DNA of 64,000 nt from JBJEDU01 sp051872395 (GCA_051872395.1 JBJEDU010000032.1:1-64000), one strand, 5' to 3'; positions 9,127 to 18,016 are shown, numbered from the stretch's first letter. The notes: generated by a model from the sequence alone, not told the origin. Made by a program: numbers and translations.

Positions 9127-9990
9127 ATGGCATTAGTTAGTATGAAAGAAATGCTTCTAAAAGCTAAAGAAGGACATTACGCTGTTGGACAATTTAACAT
9201 CAATAATGTCGAATGGGTAGGAGCAATTCTTGATGAGGTTCAAGAATTAAAAGCCCCAGTTATTTTAGGTGTTTCAGAAGGTGCATCAAAATATATGGGT
9301 GGACCTAATACAGTCGTGGGAATGATTAGAGGTTACATTCTTGATAAAGGAATTACAGTTCCTGTTGCAATTCATTTAGACCATGGTAGTAGTGTGGAAG
9401 TTTGCAAAAAGATGATTGATGCTGGTTTTACCAGTGTTATGATTGATGCTTCCCATTTCCCATTAGAAGAAAATATCGCAAAGACTAAAGAAGTAGTGGA
9501 ATATGCTCATAAACGTGGAGATATTTCTGTTGAAGCTGAACTTGGTCGTGTCGGAGGACAAGAAGAACATGTTGTCGCTGAAACAATGTATGCAGTTCCT
9601 GAAGAATGTGTCAAAATGGTCAAAGAAACTGGTATTGATTGTTTAGCACCTGCTCTTGGCAGCGTTCATGGTCCATATAAAGGTGAACCAAAATTAGGAT
9701 TTAAAGAAATGCAAGAAATTGCTGGTTTAGTGGATTTACCATTAGTGTTACATGGTGGTTCAGGTATTCCTGATTTCCAAATTAAGAAAGCTATCGAATG
9801 CGGCACATGCAAAATTAATGTCAATACTGAATGTCAACAAGAATGGACAAAAATTGTTCGTGAAGTCGTAGCAAAAGACGCGAATGTTTACGATCCAAGA
9901 AAGATTATTGGTCCAGGAAAAGCTGGCATTAAAGCAGTTGTCAAAGCCAAATGTGAAGTCTTTGGTTGCATCGGCAAAGCTGAAGATTAA
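9127..9990 (+). CDS. fba: Class II fructose-1,6-bisphosphate aldolase
   Basis: 287 residues; cleaves fructose 1,6-bisphosphate to glyceraldehyde 3-phosphate and dihydroxyacetone phosphate in glycolysis. Zinc-enzyme motifs: HLDHGSS with the catalytic Asp at 85 and Zn ligand H86, SVHGPYKG, and VLHGGSGIPD near the end. A perfect AGGAGGA ribosome site precedes the ATG, and a terminator follows. The neighbouring order rpoE-fba is familiar in low-GC Gram-positives. Confidence 0.97.
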   Translation: MALVSMKEMLLKAKEGHYAVGQFNINNVEWVGAILDEVQELKAPVILGVSEGASKYMGGPNTVVGMIRGYILDKGITVPVAIHLDHGSSVEVCKKMIDAGFTSVMIDASHFPLEENIAKTKEVVEYAHKRGDISVEAELGRVGGQEEHVVAETMYAVPEECVKMVKETGIDCLAPALGSVHGPYKGEPKLGFKEMQEIAGLVDLPLVLHGGSGIPDFQIKKAIECGTCKINVNTECQQEWTKIVREVVAKDANVYDPRKIIGPGKAGIKAVVKAKCEVFGCIGKAED

Positions 9991-10014
9991 TTGATATTTA
10001 TTAATTAATATATT

Positions 10015-10047
10015 TAGAACTCTACAATTTTGTAGGGTTCTTTTTTA
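10015..10047 (+). terminator. Intrinsic terminator after fba
   Basis: AGAACTCTACAA pairs with TTGTAGGGTTCT (one G-T), followed by a run of six T. Confidence 0.9.
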
Positions 10048-10107
10048 TATTTATAAAAAATTTATTGTTTTAAAAAACAAAACTTTTTAAAATATTTTTT
10101 TGAAAAT

Positions 10108-10719
10108 ATGGAAAAAGAAAAATTATTAAATATTTTAAAAAATAGTGAAATAAAAAATGAAATCGATATAGTGGACAATATTTATAGTTCGCTTGAAAAG
10201 AAACAAGAAGATTTTTGTCAAACTTTTTGTATTCACTGTGAAAATGGATGTGGTAAATGTTGTGAACATTTTACTCCAGATATAACTTACTTAGAGGCGA
10301 TTTATATCGCCTATGGTTTAATTATTGAAGGAAAAGATTTAATAGTCTATGACAAATTAAAAAAATGGGATGATAACACTATTTATTGTCCTTTTTACGA
10401 CTTCGCTAATAATGAACATCATTGTACGATTTATTATTATCGACCTTTAATATGTCGACTTTTTGGTGCTTCAGCAGTAAAAGATAAAAATGGAAAACCA
10501 ATATTTAAAAAATGTAAATGGAATAAAATGGGAAAAGATGTTTCTACTGAAGAATTTTTATCTCATCCAAATTCTTTGATAACAATGGAGGAATTTGGTC
10601 ATTTATTAGTTAATAACGAACTCAATTATTCAAAAACTGAATTACTACCAAAAGCAGTGATTTCCGCGATTGAAAGATTGAATTTAATTATTAATTTATT
10701 TGATGATGATTCGTTATAA
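10108..10719 (+). CDS. YkgJ-like cysteine-cluster protein
   Basis: 203 residues with the metal-binding cluster of the YkgJ/UPF0153 family: Cys at 37, 41, 44, 48 and a CC pair at 51-52, then a second region CPFYD with CTIYYYRPLICRLFG. The family is thought to bind zinc or an iron centre; its function is not known. It starts after the fba terminator and precedes nrnA with a short gap containing that gene's own promoter. No membrane segment or signal peptide is seen. Confidence 0.75.
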   Translation: MEKEKLLNILKNSEIKNEIDIVDNIYSSLEKKQEDFCQTFCIHCENGCGKCCEHFTPDITYLEAIYIAYGLIIEGKDLIVYDKLKKWDDNTIYCPFYDFANNEHHCTIYYYRPLICRLFGASAVKDKNGKPIFKKCKWNKMGKDVSTEEFLSHPNSLITMEEFGHLLVNNELNYSKTELLPKAVISAIERLNLIINLFDDDSL

Positions 10720-10746
10720 TAACTATTACTTTTTCATTGTTTTGTA

Positions 10747-10752
10747 TATAAT
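10747..10752 (+). promoter_or_regulatory. -10 box of nrnA, leaderless arrangement
   Basis: TATAAT lies 8 nt before the ATG and no Shine-Dalgarno is present in between. Transcription would start within 1-3 nt of the start codon. No good -35 is seen. Confidence 0.5.
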
Positions 10753-10760
10753 ATAGATAT

Positions 10761-11714
10761 ATGTTTGATATTTTAATAGAGAAAATAAATAGATTTGATT
10801 CTATCGTTATTTTTCCACATCGAAACCCTGATGGAGACTGCTATGGCGCAGCGGTCGCACTCAAAGAAGTGATATTAACAAATTTCAAAAATAAAAATGT
10901 TTACATTTCAAGTTCTGGATTAGAAGAATTTTTCGATGTTTTAACTCCGACTGATATTGTTAGCGATGAAATAATTAAAAACTCACTTGGAATTATTGTT
11001 GATTGTTCTTTGTTTAACCGTGTCGAAGACCAAAGAGTAACTACTTGTTTAGATTTACTCGCTATCGATCATCACGTCGATGATAGCGAAAAAGGTTTAT
11101 TAACTATTAAAGATAAAAACATTAATTCAAGTTGTGAATTACTCGTTGATATTTTTAAAGAATTAGATTTTGTTATTAATGTCAAATGTGCGACAAGTTT
11201 ATGCTTAGGAATCGTTACTGATTCTGGTTTTTGTCATTTTTCAAAAGACTTTTCAAAGACCTTTTCCTCTTTAGCGTATCTTGTTGATTTAGGGGCAAAA
11301 ATTACTGATATTATCGATGTTTTATCAATTCAAGACACTAATACGTTAGATTTTAAAGCCTACTTATATTCTTCGTATAATACTTTACCTTGTGGAGTTA
11401 TTTATATTGTTTTAGACCAAAAAGCTTTAAAATCATTTCATATGAGCGCTAGCGAAGCATTAACTTATGTTAATTCTATCGCTAATGTCACTAATTATTC
11501 AGTGTGGATTGCTTTCATTGAAAATAGTGATGGTTCGATGCAAGTTGAATTTAGAGGTAAAAATGTTGATGTTCATTACTTAGCGACCCTTTTTGGTGGT
11601 GGCGGACATATTTCGGCGAGTGGATGTCGTATCAATAAATTTTCTAAAGAAAAAATCAATGAAGTATTATATTCGTGTGAAAACTATTTATTAGATTTAT
11701 CAGGAGACAAATAA
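10761..11714 (+). CDS. nrnA: DHH-family phosphoesterase, NrnA-type oligoribonuclease / pAp phosphatase
   Basis: 317 residues. The N-terminal DHH domain shows H20, D24 and D26 in PHRNPDGDCYG, D81, and the D103-H104-H105 triad in AIDHHVDD; the C-terminal DHHA1 domain ends with FGGGGHISASGCR. NrnA degrades short RNA oligomers and dephosphorylates 3'-phosphoadenosine 5'-phosphate in bacteria that lack Orn. The next gene, cysQ, starts 2 nt after its stop and encodes another pAp phosphatase. The start has no ribosome site but a TATAAT close by. Confidence 0.88.
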   Translation: MFDILIEKINRFDSIVIFPHRNPDGDCYGAAVALKEVILTNFKNKNVYISSSGLEEFFDVLTPTDIVSDEIIKNSLGIIVDCSLFNRVEDQRVTTCLDLLAIDHHVDDSEKGLLTIKDKNINSSCELLVDIFKELDFVINVKCATSLCLGIVTDSGFCHFSKDFSKTFSSLAYLVDLGAKITDIIDVLSIQDTNTLDFKAYLYSSYNTLPCGVIYIVLDQKALKSFHMSASEALTYVNSIANVTNYSVWIAFIENSDGSMQVEFRGKNVDVHYLATLFGGGGHISASGCRINKFSKEKINEVLYSCENYLLDLSGDK

Positions 11715-11716
11715 TT

Positions 11717-12496
11717 ATGTATGAAAGAGAATTAAATAAAATGATTGAAGCCGCGTTAGTGGCTAAAGAAAAAATTATGGAAATTTATAATTCCCATAGT
11801 TTAAATGTGGAAATTAAAGAAGATAATTCTCCTGTTACTCGTGCGGATAAAGCCGCGGATTTAATTATTAGAGAAATATTGAAAAAATATTTCCCTACCT
11901 ATGCTTTCTTAACAGAAGAAAGTGATGATGATTTATCGCGTTTAGATTCTGATTATGTTTTTATTGTTGACCCAGTCGATGGAACAAAAGATTTTATCGC
12001 TCGCGATGATCAATTTACCACTAATATCGGTTTAGCGTATAAACATGAAGTGGTGGCAGGAGTAATTTGTATCCCTGCGACTGGAGAAATATATTATGCT
12101 TCCAAAGGTCAAGGTGCTTATTATTTAGTTAATGGTGTTTCAACTAAAATCCATGTCAATGATAAAACTAGTGATTTAACTTGTTTAACTAGTGTCTTCC
12201 ATTTAAATGAAGAAGAAAAGAAATTGATTGAAAAACATCATGATAAAATCACTCATGTTGAAAAAAGAGGTTCTTCAATAAAAGCTTGTCATATCGCTCA
12301 TGGAAAAGCAGAAATCTCTTATCGAATGTCACCAAACACTAAAGAATGGGATACTTCAGCGAGTCAAATTATAGTTATTGAAGCTGGTGGGGTATTTTTA
12401 GAACCTGATAAATCAGAAATTAAATATAATCGAAAAGATGTTTATAATCGAAAAGGTTATATTATCGCTAATAGAATTGAAAATTTCTTAGTTTAA
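11717..12496 (+). CDS. cysQ: 3'(2'),5'-bisphosphate nucleotidase, CysQ / inositol monophosphatase family
   Basis: 259 residues; removes the 3'-phosphate of pAp, a by-product of sulfation and of 4'-phosphopantetheine transfer to carrier proteins. Family motifs: TEES (66-69), metal-binding DPVDGTKDF (85-93), and the late EWDTSASQIIVIEAGG block with the third metal Asp. It is directly coupled to nrnA. It could also act on inositol phosphates, but the sequence and the neighbour favour pAp. Confidence 0.87.
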   Translation: MYERELNKMIEAALVAKEKIMEIYNSHSLNVEIKEDNSPVTRADKAADLIIREILKKYFPTYAFLTEESDDDLSRLDSDYVFIVDPVDGTKDFIARDDQFTTNIGLAYKHEVVAGVICIPATGEIYYASKGQGAYYLVNGVSTKIHVNDKTSDLTCLTSVFHLNEEEKKLIEKHHDKITHVEKRGSSIKACHIAHGKAEISYRMSPNTKEWDTSASQIIVIEAGGVFLEPDKSEIKYNRKDVYNRKGYIIANRIENFLV

Positions 12497-12519
12497 TATT
12501 TAATTTAAAAAAATAATAA

Positions 12520-12550
12520 AAAGCCTGATTAAATCAGGCTTATTTTTTGT
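12520..12550. terminator. Bidirectional terminator between cysQ and the tRNA-Arg/tRNA-Gln/nfu unit
   Basis: AAGCCTGATT pairs perfectly with AATCAGGCTT around a single-base centre; T-rich runs lie on both sides, so it can end cysQ on the plus strand and the tRNA transcript on the minus strand. Confidence 0.88.
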
Positions 12551-12551
12551 G

Positions 12552-12628
12552 TGGCGCGCTCAGCAAGACTCGAACTCGCAACCTTCAGATTCGAAGTCTG
12601 ACATTCTATCCGATTGAATTATGAGCGC
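12552..12628 (-). tRNA. tRNA-Arg (anticodon TCG)
   Basis: 77-nt cloverleaf: acceptor GCGCTCA/TGAGCGC, anticodon stem TCAGA/TCTGA with loop CTTCGAA, TTCGAGT T-loop and an encoded CCA end. It follows tRNA-Gln(CTG) by 24 nt on the same strand. Confidence 0.95.
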
Positions 12629-12652
12629 ATATATAAATTTTTGTTTTTTCTT

Positions 12653-12727
12653 TGGCTGGGGTAAGTGGATTCGGACCACTGCATACCAGTTTCAGAGACT
12701 AGTGCCTTACCGCTTGGCGATACCCCA
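12653..12727 (-). tRNA. tRNA-Gln (anticodon CTG)
   Basis: 75-nt cloverleaf with acceptor TGGGGTA/TACCCCA, anticodon loop CTCTGAA and encoded CCA. Its 5' end lies only 4 nt after the stop codon of nfu, implying a joint mRNA-tRNA transcript cut by RNase P. CTG is the rarer Gln anticodon for such an AT-rich genome; TTG is also present at 20.6 kb. Confidence 0.93.
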
Positions 12728-12731
12728 ATTT

Positions 12732-12995
12732 CTATTTGTTATTGTTGTGCTTATCAATTTGTTCTTGAGTGGCCATTCTAACTTCCACAACACCTGGAAC
12801 TTCTTCTTGTAAAATGACTTCCACTAATTGTTTGATATCTTGATCAGCGAAAGCACAATCGCGGCACGCACCATGCAATGTCACATAAACGATACCATCA
12901 TTAAATTCGATGAATTCAACATCTCCTCCATCTTTTTGTAAGAAATGTCTTAATTTATCAAGTGTTTCAATAACTAATTTTTCTACTTCTTCCAT
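12732..12995 (-). CDS. NifU-like C-terminal domain protein (Nfu-type Fe-S scaffold)
   Basis: 87 residues, a stand-alone NifU C-terminal domain with the CxxC pair at C44 and C47 (GACRDCAF), which holds or transfers a 4Fe-4S cluster to client proteins. The start is preceded by TGGTAAAAT, an extended -10, just 10 nt upstream with no ribosome site, so it may be leaderless. Two tRNA genes follow immediately downstream. Confidence 0.88.
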   Translation of the reverse strand: MEEVEKLVIETLDKLRHFLQKDGGDVEFIEFNDGIVYVTLHGACRDCAFADQDIKQLVEVILQEEVPGVVEVRMATQEQIDKHNNNK

Positions 12996-13047
12996 AGCGA
13001 TTATGATTTTACCACAAGTTTAATAAAAATTAATAATATAATATATA

Positions 13048-13611
13048 TTATTTTAGAAAAAAGTTCTTAATGGCGAGTCCGTTAGTGATTCTTAAGGCAT
13101 CAGCGATTTGACTCAAAGAACCTTCATAATCATTTTTTGCCCAATCAACAATGAGAGCGACACTGCCATAAACCATATAAATAACTACTGGTTTAACTTC
13201 ATCTTCTTTAAAATTTAATATTTGAGAGAATTTTTTAACAAATTCTTTTGTAACATATTCAACAATACTATCAGCGATGAATGTTTTGAATTTATCTTGA
13301 ATAATAAAATTAACGTAATTCTTATTATTTTTTAAATATTTTAAAATTGATTCGATACGTTCTTTTTTAAGATTTAATTCACCATCGCTTGACAATATTT
13401 CAATGCATTTAGTTAAAAACTTATCGGATATGTCTTTACAAACATCATCGACATTTTGATAATGCAAATAAAAAGTACCACGATTAATTTGAGCTTCTTT
13501 AACTAAATCAGTGACTGTAATTTTTTTATCTTCTGATTCATTAGAGAGCTTAATATAAGCGTCACATATTAATTTTTCGGTTGTTTTGTAACGTAAATCA
13601 TTTTTATTCAT
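13048..13611 (-). CDS. TetR/AcrR-family transcriptional regulator
   Basis: 187 residues. The N-terminal helix-turn-helix is typical: ITVTDLVKEAQINRGTFYLHYQNVDDV at about 31-57, followed by a divergent all-helical ligand-binding domain. A longer reading with nine extra residues exists, but the promoter -10 box would lie within it; ATG at 13611 is preferred. It is divergent from an ABC ATPase-permease pair and most likely represses that pair and itself through the shared intergenic region. Confidence 0.88.
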   Translation of the reverse strand: MNKNDLRYKTTEKLICDAYIKLSNESEDKKITVTDLVKEAQINRGTFYLHYQNVDDVCKDISDKFLTKCIEILSSDGELNLKKERIESILKYLKNNKNYVNFIIQDKFKTFIADSIVEYVTKEFVKKFSQILNFKEDEVKPVVIYMVYGSVALIVDWAKNDYEGSLSQIADALRITNGLAIKNFFLK

Positions 13612-13617
13612 GGAATT

Positions 13618-13646
13618 ATTATACAAAATAATCAACAATTGTTCAA
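13618..13646 (-). promoter_or_regulatory. Promoter of the TetR gene with overlapping palindromic operator
   Basis: TTGAAC, 17 nt, TATAAT; the -10 ends 6 nt before the ATG. A 10-bp palindrome AACAATTGTT (13634-13643) covers the -35 element and is the best candidate binding site for the TetR protein. Confidence 0.6.
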
Positions 13647-13710
13647 TAAGTAGACAAATGTTTATCTTTTATTTATTGAAAGGAATCGTTAAATTATTAA
13701 TAATATTAAT

Positions 13711-14424
13711 ATGAAAAAGAAAAATGTTATTTTATCTTCGAAAAATCTCACCAAGGAATATATGAATGGTGAATCATCATTTAAAGCTTTAGATGATGTT
13801 TCTTTTGATATTTATGAAGGTGAATTAGTGGTTATATTAGGTCCTTCTGGCGCTGGAAAGACTACTTTATTAAATCTTATTGGTGGAATGGATAATCCTT
13901 CGAGTGGAGAATTGTTTGTTGATAATGAAAATATTGTGAAGTTCGATAAAAAACAATTAGCGTTATATCGAAGAAATAAAGTCGGATTTGTATTTCAATT
14001 TTATAATTTAATGCCTAATTTAACTGCTTTAGAAAATGTTGAATTAGCGACCGAACTAAAAAAAGATTCTTTGAGTCCTGAAGAAGTATTACTTTCTTTG
14101 AATTTAGGAGATAAAATGAATAATTTTCCTTCACAGTTAAGTGGTGGAGAACAACAAAGAGTTTCAATTGCGCGTGCCTTAGCGAAAAACCCCAAAATTA
14201 TTTTATGTGATGAACCAACAGGTGCGCTTGATTATAATACTGGGAAATTAATTCTTGGTATATTACAAAAGATGGCCAAAGATAATAATCAAACTGTTTT
14301 AATTGTCACCCATAATAGCGCTTTAAAAGATATGGGAAATAAGACCATCTATATTAAAAATGGACGAATTGAAAATATCCAATTGAATAAAAAGCCAATG
14401 AACATCAAAGATATTGTGTGGTAG
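13711..14424 (+). CDS. ABC transporter ATP-binding protein (LolD/MacB-like)
   Basis: 237 residues. Walker A GPSGAGKTT, Q-loop FVFQFYNLMPNLT, signature LSGGEQQR, Walker B ILCDEPTGALD and H-loop THNS are intact. It energises the FtsX-type permease encoded 6 nt downstream. The ATG has no ribosome site next to it; a GAAAGGA lies 26 nt upstream with an AT palindrome between, or an upstream ATT may be used. A TetR gene is divergent, typical of inducible efflux of toxic peptides or drugs. Confidence 0.88.
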   Translation: MKKKNVILSSKNLTKEYMNGESSFKALDDVSFDIYEGELVVILGPSGAGKTTLLNLIGGMDNPSSGELFVDNENIVKFDKKQLALYRRNKVGFVFQFYNLMPNLTALENVELATELKKDSLSPEEVLLSLNLGDKMNNFPSQLSGGEQQRVSIARALAKNPKIILCDEPTGALDYNTGKLILGILQKMAKDNNQTVLIVTHNSALKDMGNKTIYIKNGRIENIQLNKKPMNIKDIVW

Positions 14425-14430
14425 TGGTAT

Positions 14431-16338
14431 ATGAAAGCTTCTTCAAAATCAATTCTTCGATCGTTTAAAAGTAACTGGTTGAGATTCATTTTAATTTCAT
14501 CCATTATTATGGTTTCTTTAATTTTATCTAGCGGGTTAGGCTCCACTCCATCGACTATCAAGAAATCATATTTTCAAACGCTAAAATCTAATGATATTTC
14601 AGATGTCATTATTAAATCCACTAATGAAAGTGGGTTCACATCTAAAGAGTTAGAAATATTAGCTAATGAAAATAATTTTCCTAATATTAATGTTTATACT
14701 ACTTTTGATTTAATTAATGATGAAAATGATCCTGAGTCTAATTATACGAGATATTATTTTTATAATTTTGAGGAATTAGATGAAAATGGTGTAATGAAAT
14801 TTGATAATAATAAACTAACTTTAAAAGAAGGTCGCTTACCTGAAAACGGAAATGAAGTCATTGTTGAACAAGGTGGGGGATCAAGAAAAAGATGGAATTT
14901 AGGAGATACAATTTCATGCCAAATTAATAATTTTTCATTAAATTTTGAAATAGTTGGCTTTGTTAACAATCCACTTTATTCTTCTACTTTACAAGAACCA
15001 TCTATTGTCGACACTGAAAGTTTAGTCGATACCATATGTTATTTCGATACGAAATTCGCTATCGGGGAAATTAAAATTACTATTGGATCTATTGAAATAG
15101 CGATTATTAATCAAGTGTTGCCAAAAAATGAAGCAAGCTTGGAATTATTTTTTGGTTTTTATAATTTAACAAGTAATAAATATATTGATAGTGTCAAAGA
15201 AAAAATTAATTTTATTAGAAAAACATATTTGATGGAATCAAATGATGTCGCGTATTTAACTTTGCAAGAAAATGTTGGAGTTGCTTCCTTTAAAACTTAC
15301 ATTAATAAAATTATTATTATCAGTTTTATTTTTCCTTTATTATTTATTCTTATTTGCTCTTTGGTTTGTTCAATTTCTTTCTCTAAATATGTTAAAGATG
15401 AAAGAAATTATATTGCTTGTAATGTTTCTTTAGGAATTAGTGAAAAACAAATCTCGAAAAAATATTATATATTTGCGATTATGTCAGTGCTTATTGGTGG
15501 TATCAGTGGTTTGATTATTGGTCTACTTCTCATTCCTTATGTTATATTTCCTGCTTTTACTGTCATGTTCTTTATCAATGAATTATTATATTCTTTCGAT
15601 ATTTTAATTGGCATTTTATCTTTATCCTTCATTTTAATTATTGCCATACTAATTATTTATATGATTTTAAAGGCAAACTTCAAAGAAAAACCAGCAGAAT
15701 TATTGACTAATCCTGCTCCTAAACCAGGAAAGAAAATATTACTCGAACGTATGTCTTTTATTTGGAAAAGATTATCTTTTAAAGTGAAATCATCGATAAG
15801 AAATGTTTTTAGATATAAGAAAAATTCTATTTTGATTTTGGTTTCTAATTTAGGATCTTCTCTTTTATTATTTTTAGGTTTTGGTCTATTAGATAATTCT
15901 TATGAAATGAATAATGATCCAATATTTAATAATATTTCGGAACCGATGAAAATTATTGCTTTAGTTATTACGATTATTTCAGTGTTACTTTCTTCTTTAA
16001 TATCTTTCAATTTAATCAATATGAATGTCTCTCAAAGGCAGAGAGAAATTGCCACTTTAAAGGTACTTGGCTATAAAGATATTGAATGTTCACTATATAC
16101 TTTTAGAGAAATATTTTCTATCGCTGTTATCGGTTCTTTTTTAGGTGTTCCAACTGGATACCTCATTTTAGATTTTGTTTTGAAGTGGCTAGAATTTGGT
16201 TCGTCGAGTTATATTAATTGGTATTCTTATTTATTCCCGACTTTGATTGTTATTATATTGACGATATTTGTTAATTTCTTAATTTATCCTCGTATTTCAA
16301 AAATTGATATGAATGAATCTTTGAAAACCATCGATTAA
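14431..16338 (+). CDS. FtsX-like ABC transporter permease
   Basis: 635 residues. One membrane helix near 17-37, an extracytoplasmic domain to about 285, then helices near 293-320, 345-370 and 388-418; a second permease module follows with helices near 465-487, 505-530, 560-585 and 595-620. This duplicated FtsX layout with only one large external domain resembles bacitracin/antimicrobial peptide efflux permeases. It works with the upstream ATPase. Substrate unknown. Confidence 0.82.
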   Translation: MKASSKSILRSFKSNWLRFILISSIIMVSLILSSGLGSTPSTIKKSYFQTLKSNDISDVIIKSTNESGFTSKELEILANENNFPNINVYTTFDLINDENDPESNYTRYYFYNFEELDENGVMKFDNNKLTLKEGRLPENGNEVIVEQGGGSRKRWNLGDTISCQINNFSLNFEIVGFVNNPLYSSTLQEPSIVDTESLVDTICYFDTKFAIGEIKITIGSIEIAIINQVLPKNEASLELFFGFYNLTSNKYIDSVKEKINFIRKTYLMESNDVAYLTLQENVGVASFKTYINKIIIISFIFPLLFILICSLVCSISFSKYVKDERNYIACNVSLGISEKQISKKYYIFAIMSVLIGGISGLIIGLLLIPYVIFPAFTVMFFINELLYSFDILIGILSLSFILIIAILIIYMILKANFKEKPAELLTNPAPKPGKKILLERMSFIWKRLSFKVKSSIRNVFRYKKNSILILVSNLGSSLLLFLGFGLLDNSYEMNNDPIFNNISEPMKIIALVITIISVLLSSLISFNLINMNVSQRQREIATLKVLGYKDIECSLYTFREIFSIAVIGSFLGVPTGYLILDFVLKWLEFGSSSYINWYSYLFPTLIVIILTIFVNFLIYPRISKIDMNESLKTID

Positions 16339-16366
16339 AAATAATGATTTATTGCATATTAAATGT

Positions 16367-16372
16367 TATAAT
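16367..16372 (+). promoter_or_regulatory. Extended -10 (TGTTATAAT), leaderless arrangement
   Basis: TGTTATAAT at 16364-16372 is a perfect extended -10 and lies 9 nt before the ATG of the next gene, with no ribosome site between. Confidence 0.55.
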
Positions 16373-16381
16373 ACATTTACT

Positions 16382-16801
16382 ATGGCAAAGGTTGTTTTAG
16401 AATCTAAAAATGATTGTGTCGCTTTGATGTATGGGTTAACTCAGCTTACCCCATCTGATTTATATTCTCAATGCGCTTTATCCCTTTCTAGTGAATGTAT
16501 CAATATTTATAACGATAATTGTTATGATTTAACCGATGCGAATGGCAATCATGTTCATAAAATTCGTATCAGTGTTCCTCTTAGTCAACTTATCTCTATC
16601 ACTGTTACAAAATATAATAAGAATAAAAAATTTAAAGATTTAAGAAAATTATCTTTAATTGTTGATTCTCAAGAAATGTCAATTAATGTTTTTTATTACA
16701 AAAAAGACGATAAAATTGTTAACAATTTTTTAAATATGCTAAAAAAATATAAAAAAGTGAAAATCACGAATATCACTTGCAATTTACATGAGGATTATTA
16801 A
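16382..16801 (+). CDS. Unknown protein, possibly PH-like fold
   Basis: 139 residues from the ATG placed just after an extended -10; a longer reading by ten codons would include the promoter and is rejected. Alternating beta-rich stretches (ECINIYNDNCYDLT, KIRISVPLSQLISITVT, KLSLIVDSQEMSINVFYY) end in a helix (DKIVNNFLNMLKKYKK), an order reminiscent of pleckstrin-like domains. No signal peptide or membrane helix. It abuts ugd. The function is not known. Confidence 0.6.
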   Translation: MAKVVLESKNDCVALMYGLTQLTPSDLYSQCALSLSSECINIYNDNCYDLTDANGNHVHKIRISVPLSQLISITVTKYNKNKKFKDLRKLSLIVDSQEMSINVFYYKKDDKIVNNFLNMLKKYKKVKITNITCNLHEDY

Positions 16802-16804
16802 TTG

Positions 16805-17992
16805 ATGTTTTCTATTATTGGCTTAGGCTATGTTGGAAGTGCTAATGCGACTTTTTTGGCTAAATCAAATGATGTTTATATTTACGATATCGATTCTAAA
16901 AAAGTTGATGCTTTATATTTAAAAAAACCTTTGATAAAAGACAAAGAATTATCAATTGCTTTAAAAGATAAAAATATCAAATTTATAAAAGGAGATTTCT
17001 TCACTAATATCAAAAATAGTGAATTTGTTTTGATTGCGACTTCGACAAATTTCGATGTCGAAAAAGAAAATTTAGATATTTCCTCTATTTGTGATGTTAT
17101 TAGTAAAGTTAAAGATATTAATCCAGATGTTACTTTTATTATTCGTTCGACTGTTCCTATTGGAACTTGTCGATATTTAAAAGAAAAATATAAAATTAAT
17201 AATCTTATTTTCATGCCAGAATTTTTAAAAGAAGGTGAATCTTATTTAAACACTGTTCTACCTTCAAGATTAATTTTTGGTTATGATAAATCTAATGAAT
17301 ATTTGACAAAAAAAGTTGATAAAATTGAAAAAATTTATACTTCATTATCTTTAGATAATAAAGTTAAAATATTTCACATGAATTATGAAGAAGCTGAATC
17401 GACAAAATTATTTTCCAATACCTTTTTAGCGCTTCGTGTCGCTTATTTTAATGAATTGGATACATTTGCAAAAATGAATAATTTATCGAGCAAGGATATT
17501 ATCGAAGGTGTATGCGCGGATTCTCGCATTGGAAATTTTTATAATAATCCTTCCTTTGGTTATGGGGGATATTGTCTTCCAAAAGATAGTCGAGCGTTAA
17601 AATCTTTATTTAAAAATATTCCTAATAACATTATTTCTAGTTGTATCGACGCGAATGAAACTAGAAAAGAATTTATTGCGAACGATATCTTAACAAGTGC
17701 ATTAAATATTTCTTCTAATCCAACGATTGGATTTTATTTATTAACGATGAAAAAAGATTCTGATAATTATCGGGAATCTTCCTCATTAAAATTATTAGAA
17801 TTATTGAAAAATAAAAATGTTAATTTATTAATTTATGAACCACTTATAAAAGAAGATGAATTTAACGGTATTAAAGTGATAAAAAATCTTGATGAATTTT
17901 TATCTATATCAACGCTTGTAGTAATGAACCGTATTAATAAAAATATCAAACATTCTCATATTTATAGTCGGGACATATTTAATAAAGATTAA
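16805..17992 (+). CDS. ugd: UDP-glucose 6-dehydrogenase (UDP-glucose/GDP-mannose dehydrogenase family)
   Basis: 395 residues, the short Klebsiella/E. coli-type enzyme. N-terminal Rossmann motif GLGYVGS (6-12); RSTVPIGT; EFLKEG; and the catalytic cysteine C257 in GYGGYCLPKDSRAL. It oxidises UDP-glucose twice to UDP-glucuronate for surface polysaccharide; the related UDP-ManNAc enzymes are a less likely reading. A TTG codon one position upstream is possible, but ATG is preferred. It starts 3 nt after the previous stop. Confidence 0.9.
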   Translation: MFSIIGLGYVGSANATFLAKSNDVYIYDIDSKKVDALYLKKPLIKDKELSIALKDKNIKFIKGDFFTNIKNSEFVLIATSTNFDVEKENLDISSICDVISKVKDINPDVTFIIRSTVPIGTCRYLKEKYKINNLIFMPEFLKEGESYLNTVLPSRLIFGYDKSNEYLTKKVDKIEKIYTSLSLDNKVKIFHMNYEEAESTKLFSNTFLALRVAYFNELDTFAKMNNLSSKDIIEGVCADSRIGNFYNNPSFGYGGYCLPKDSRALKSLFKNIPNNIISSCIDANETRKEFIANDILTSALNISSNPTIGFYLLTMKKDSDNYRESSSLKLLELLKNKNVNLLIYEPLIKEDEFNGIKVIKNLDEFLSISTLVVMNRINKNIKHSHIYSRDIFNKD

Positions 17993-18010
17993 TATTTTTA
18001 TTAAATAATG

Positions 18011-18016
18011 TATAAT
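18011..18016 (+). promoter_or_regulatory. -10 box, leaderless arrangement
   Basis: TATAAT ends 7 nt before the ATG of the following membrane protein; there is no ribosome site. Confidence 0.45.

Noticed and set aside
12621..12812. Plus-strand open frame across the tRNA-Gln gene
   Set aside because: It overlaps tRNA-Arg, tRNA-Gln and nfu on the other strand and has no ribosome site.
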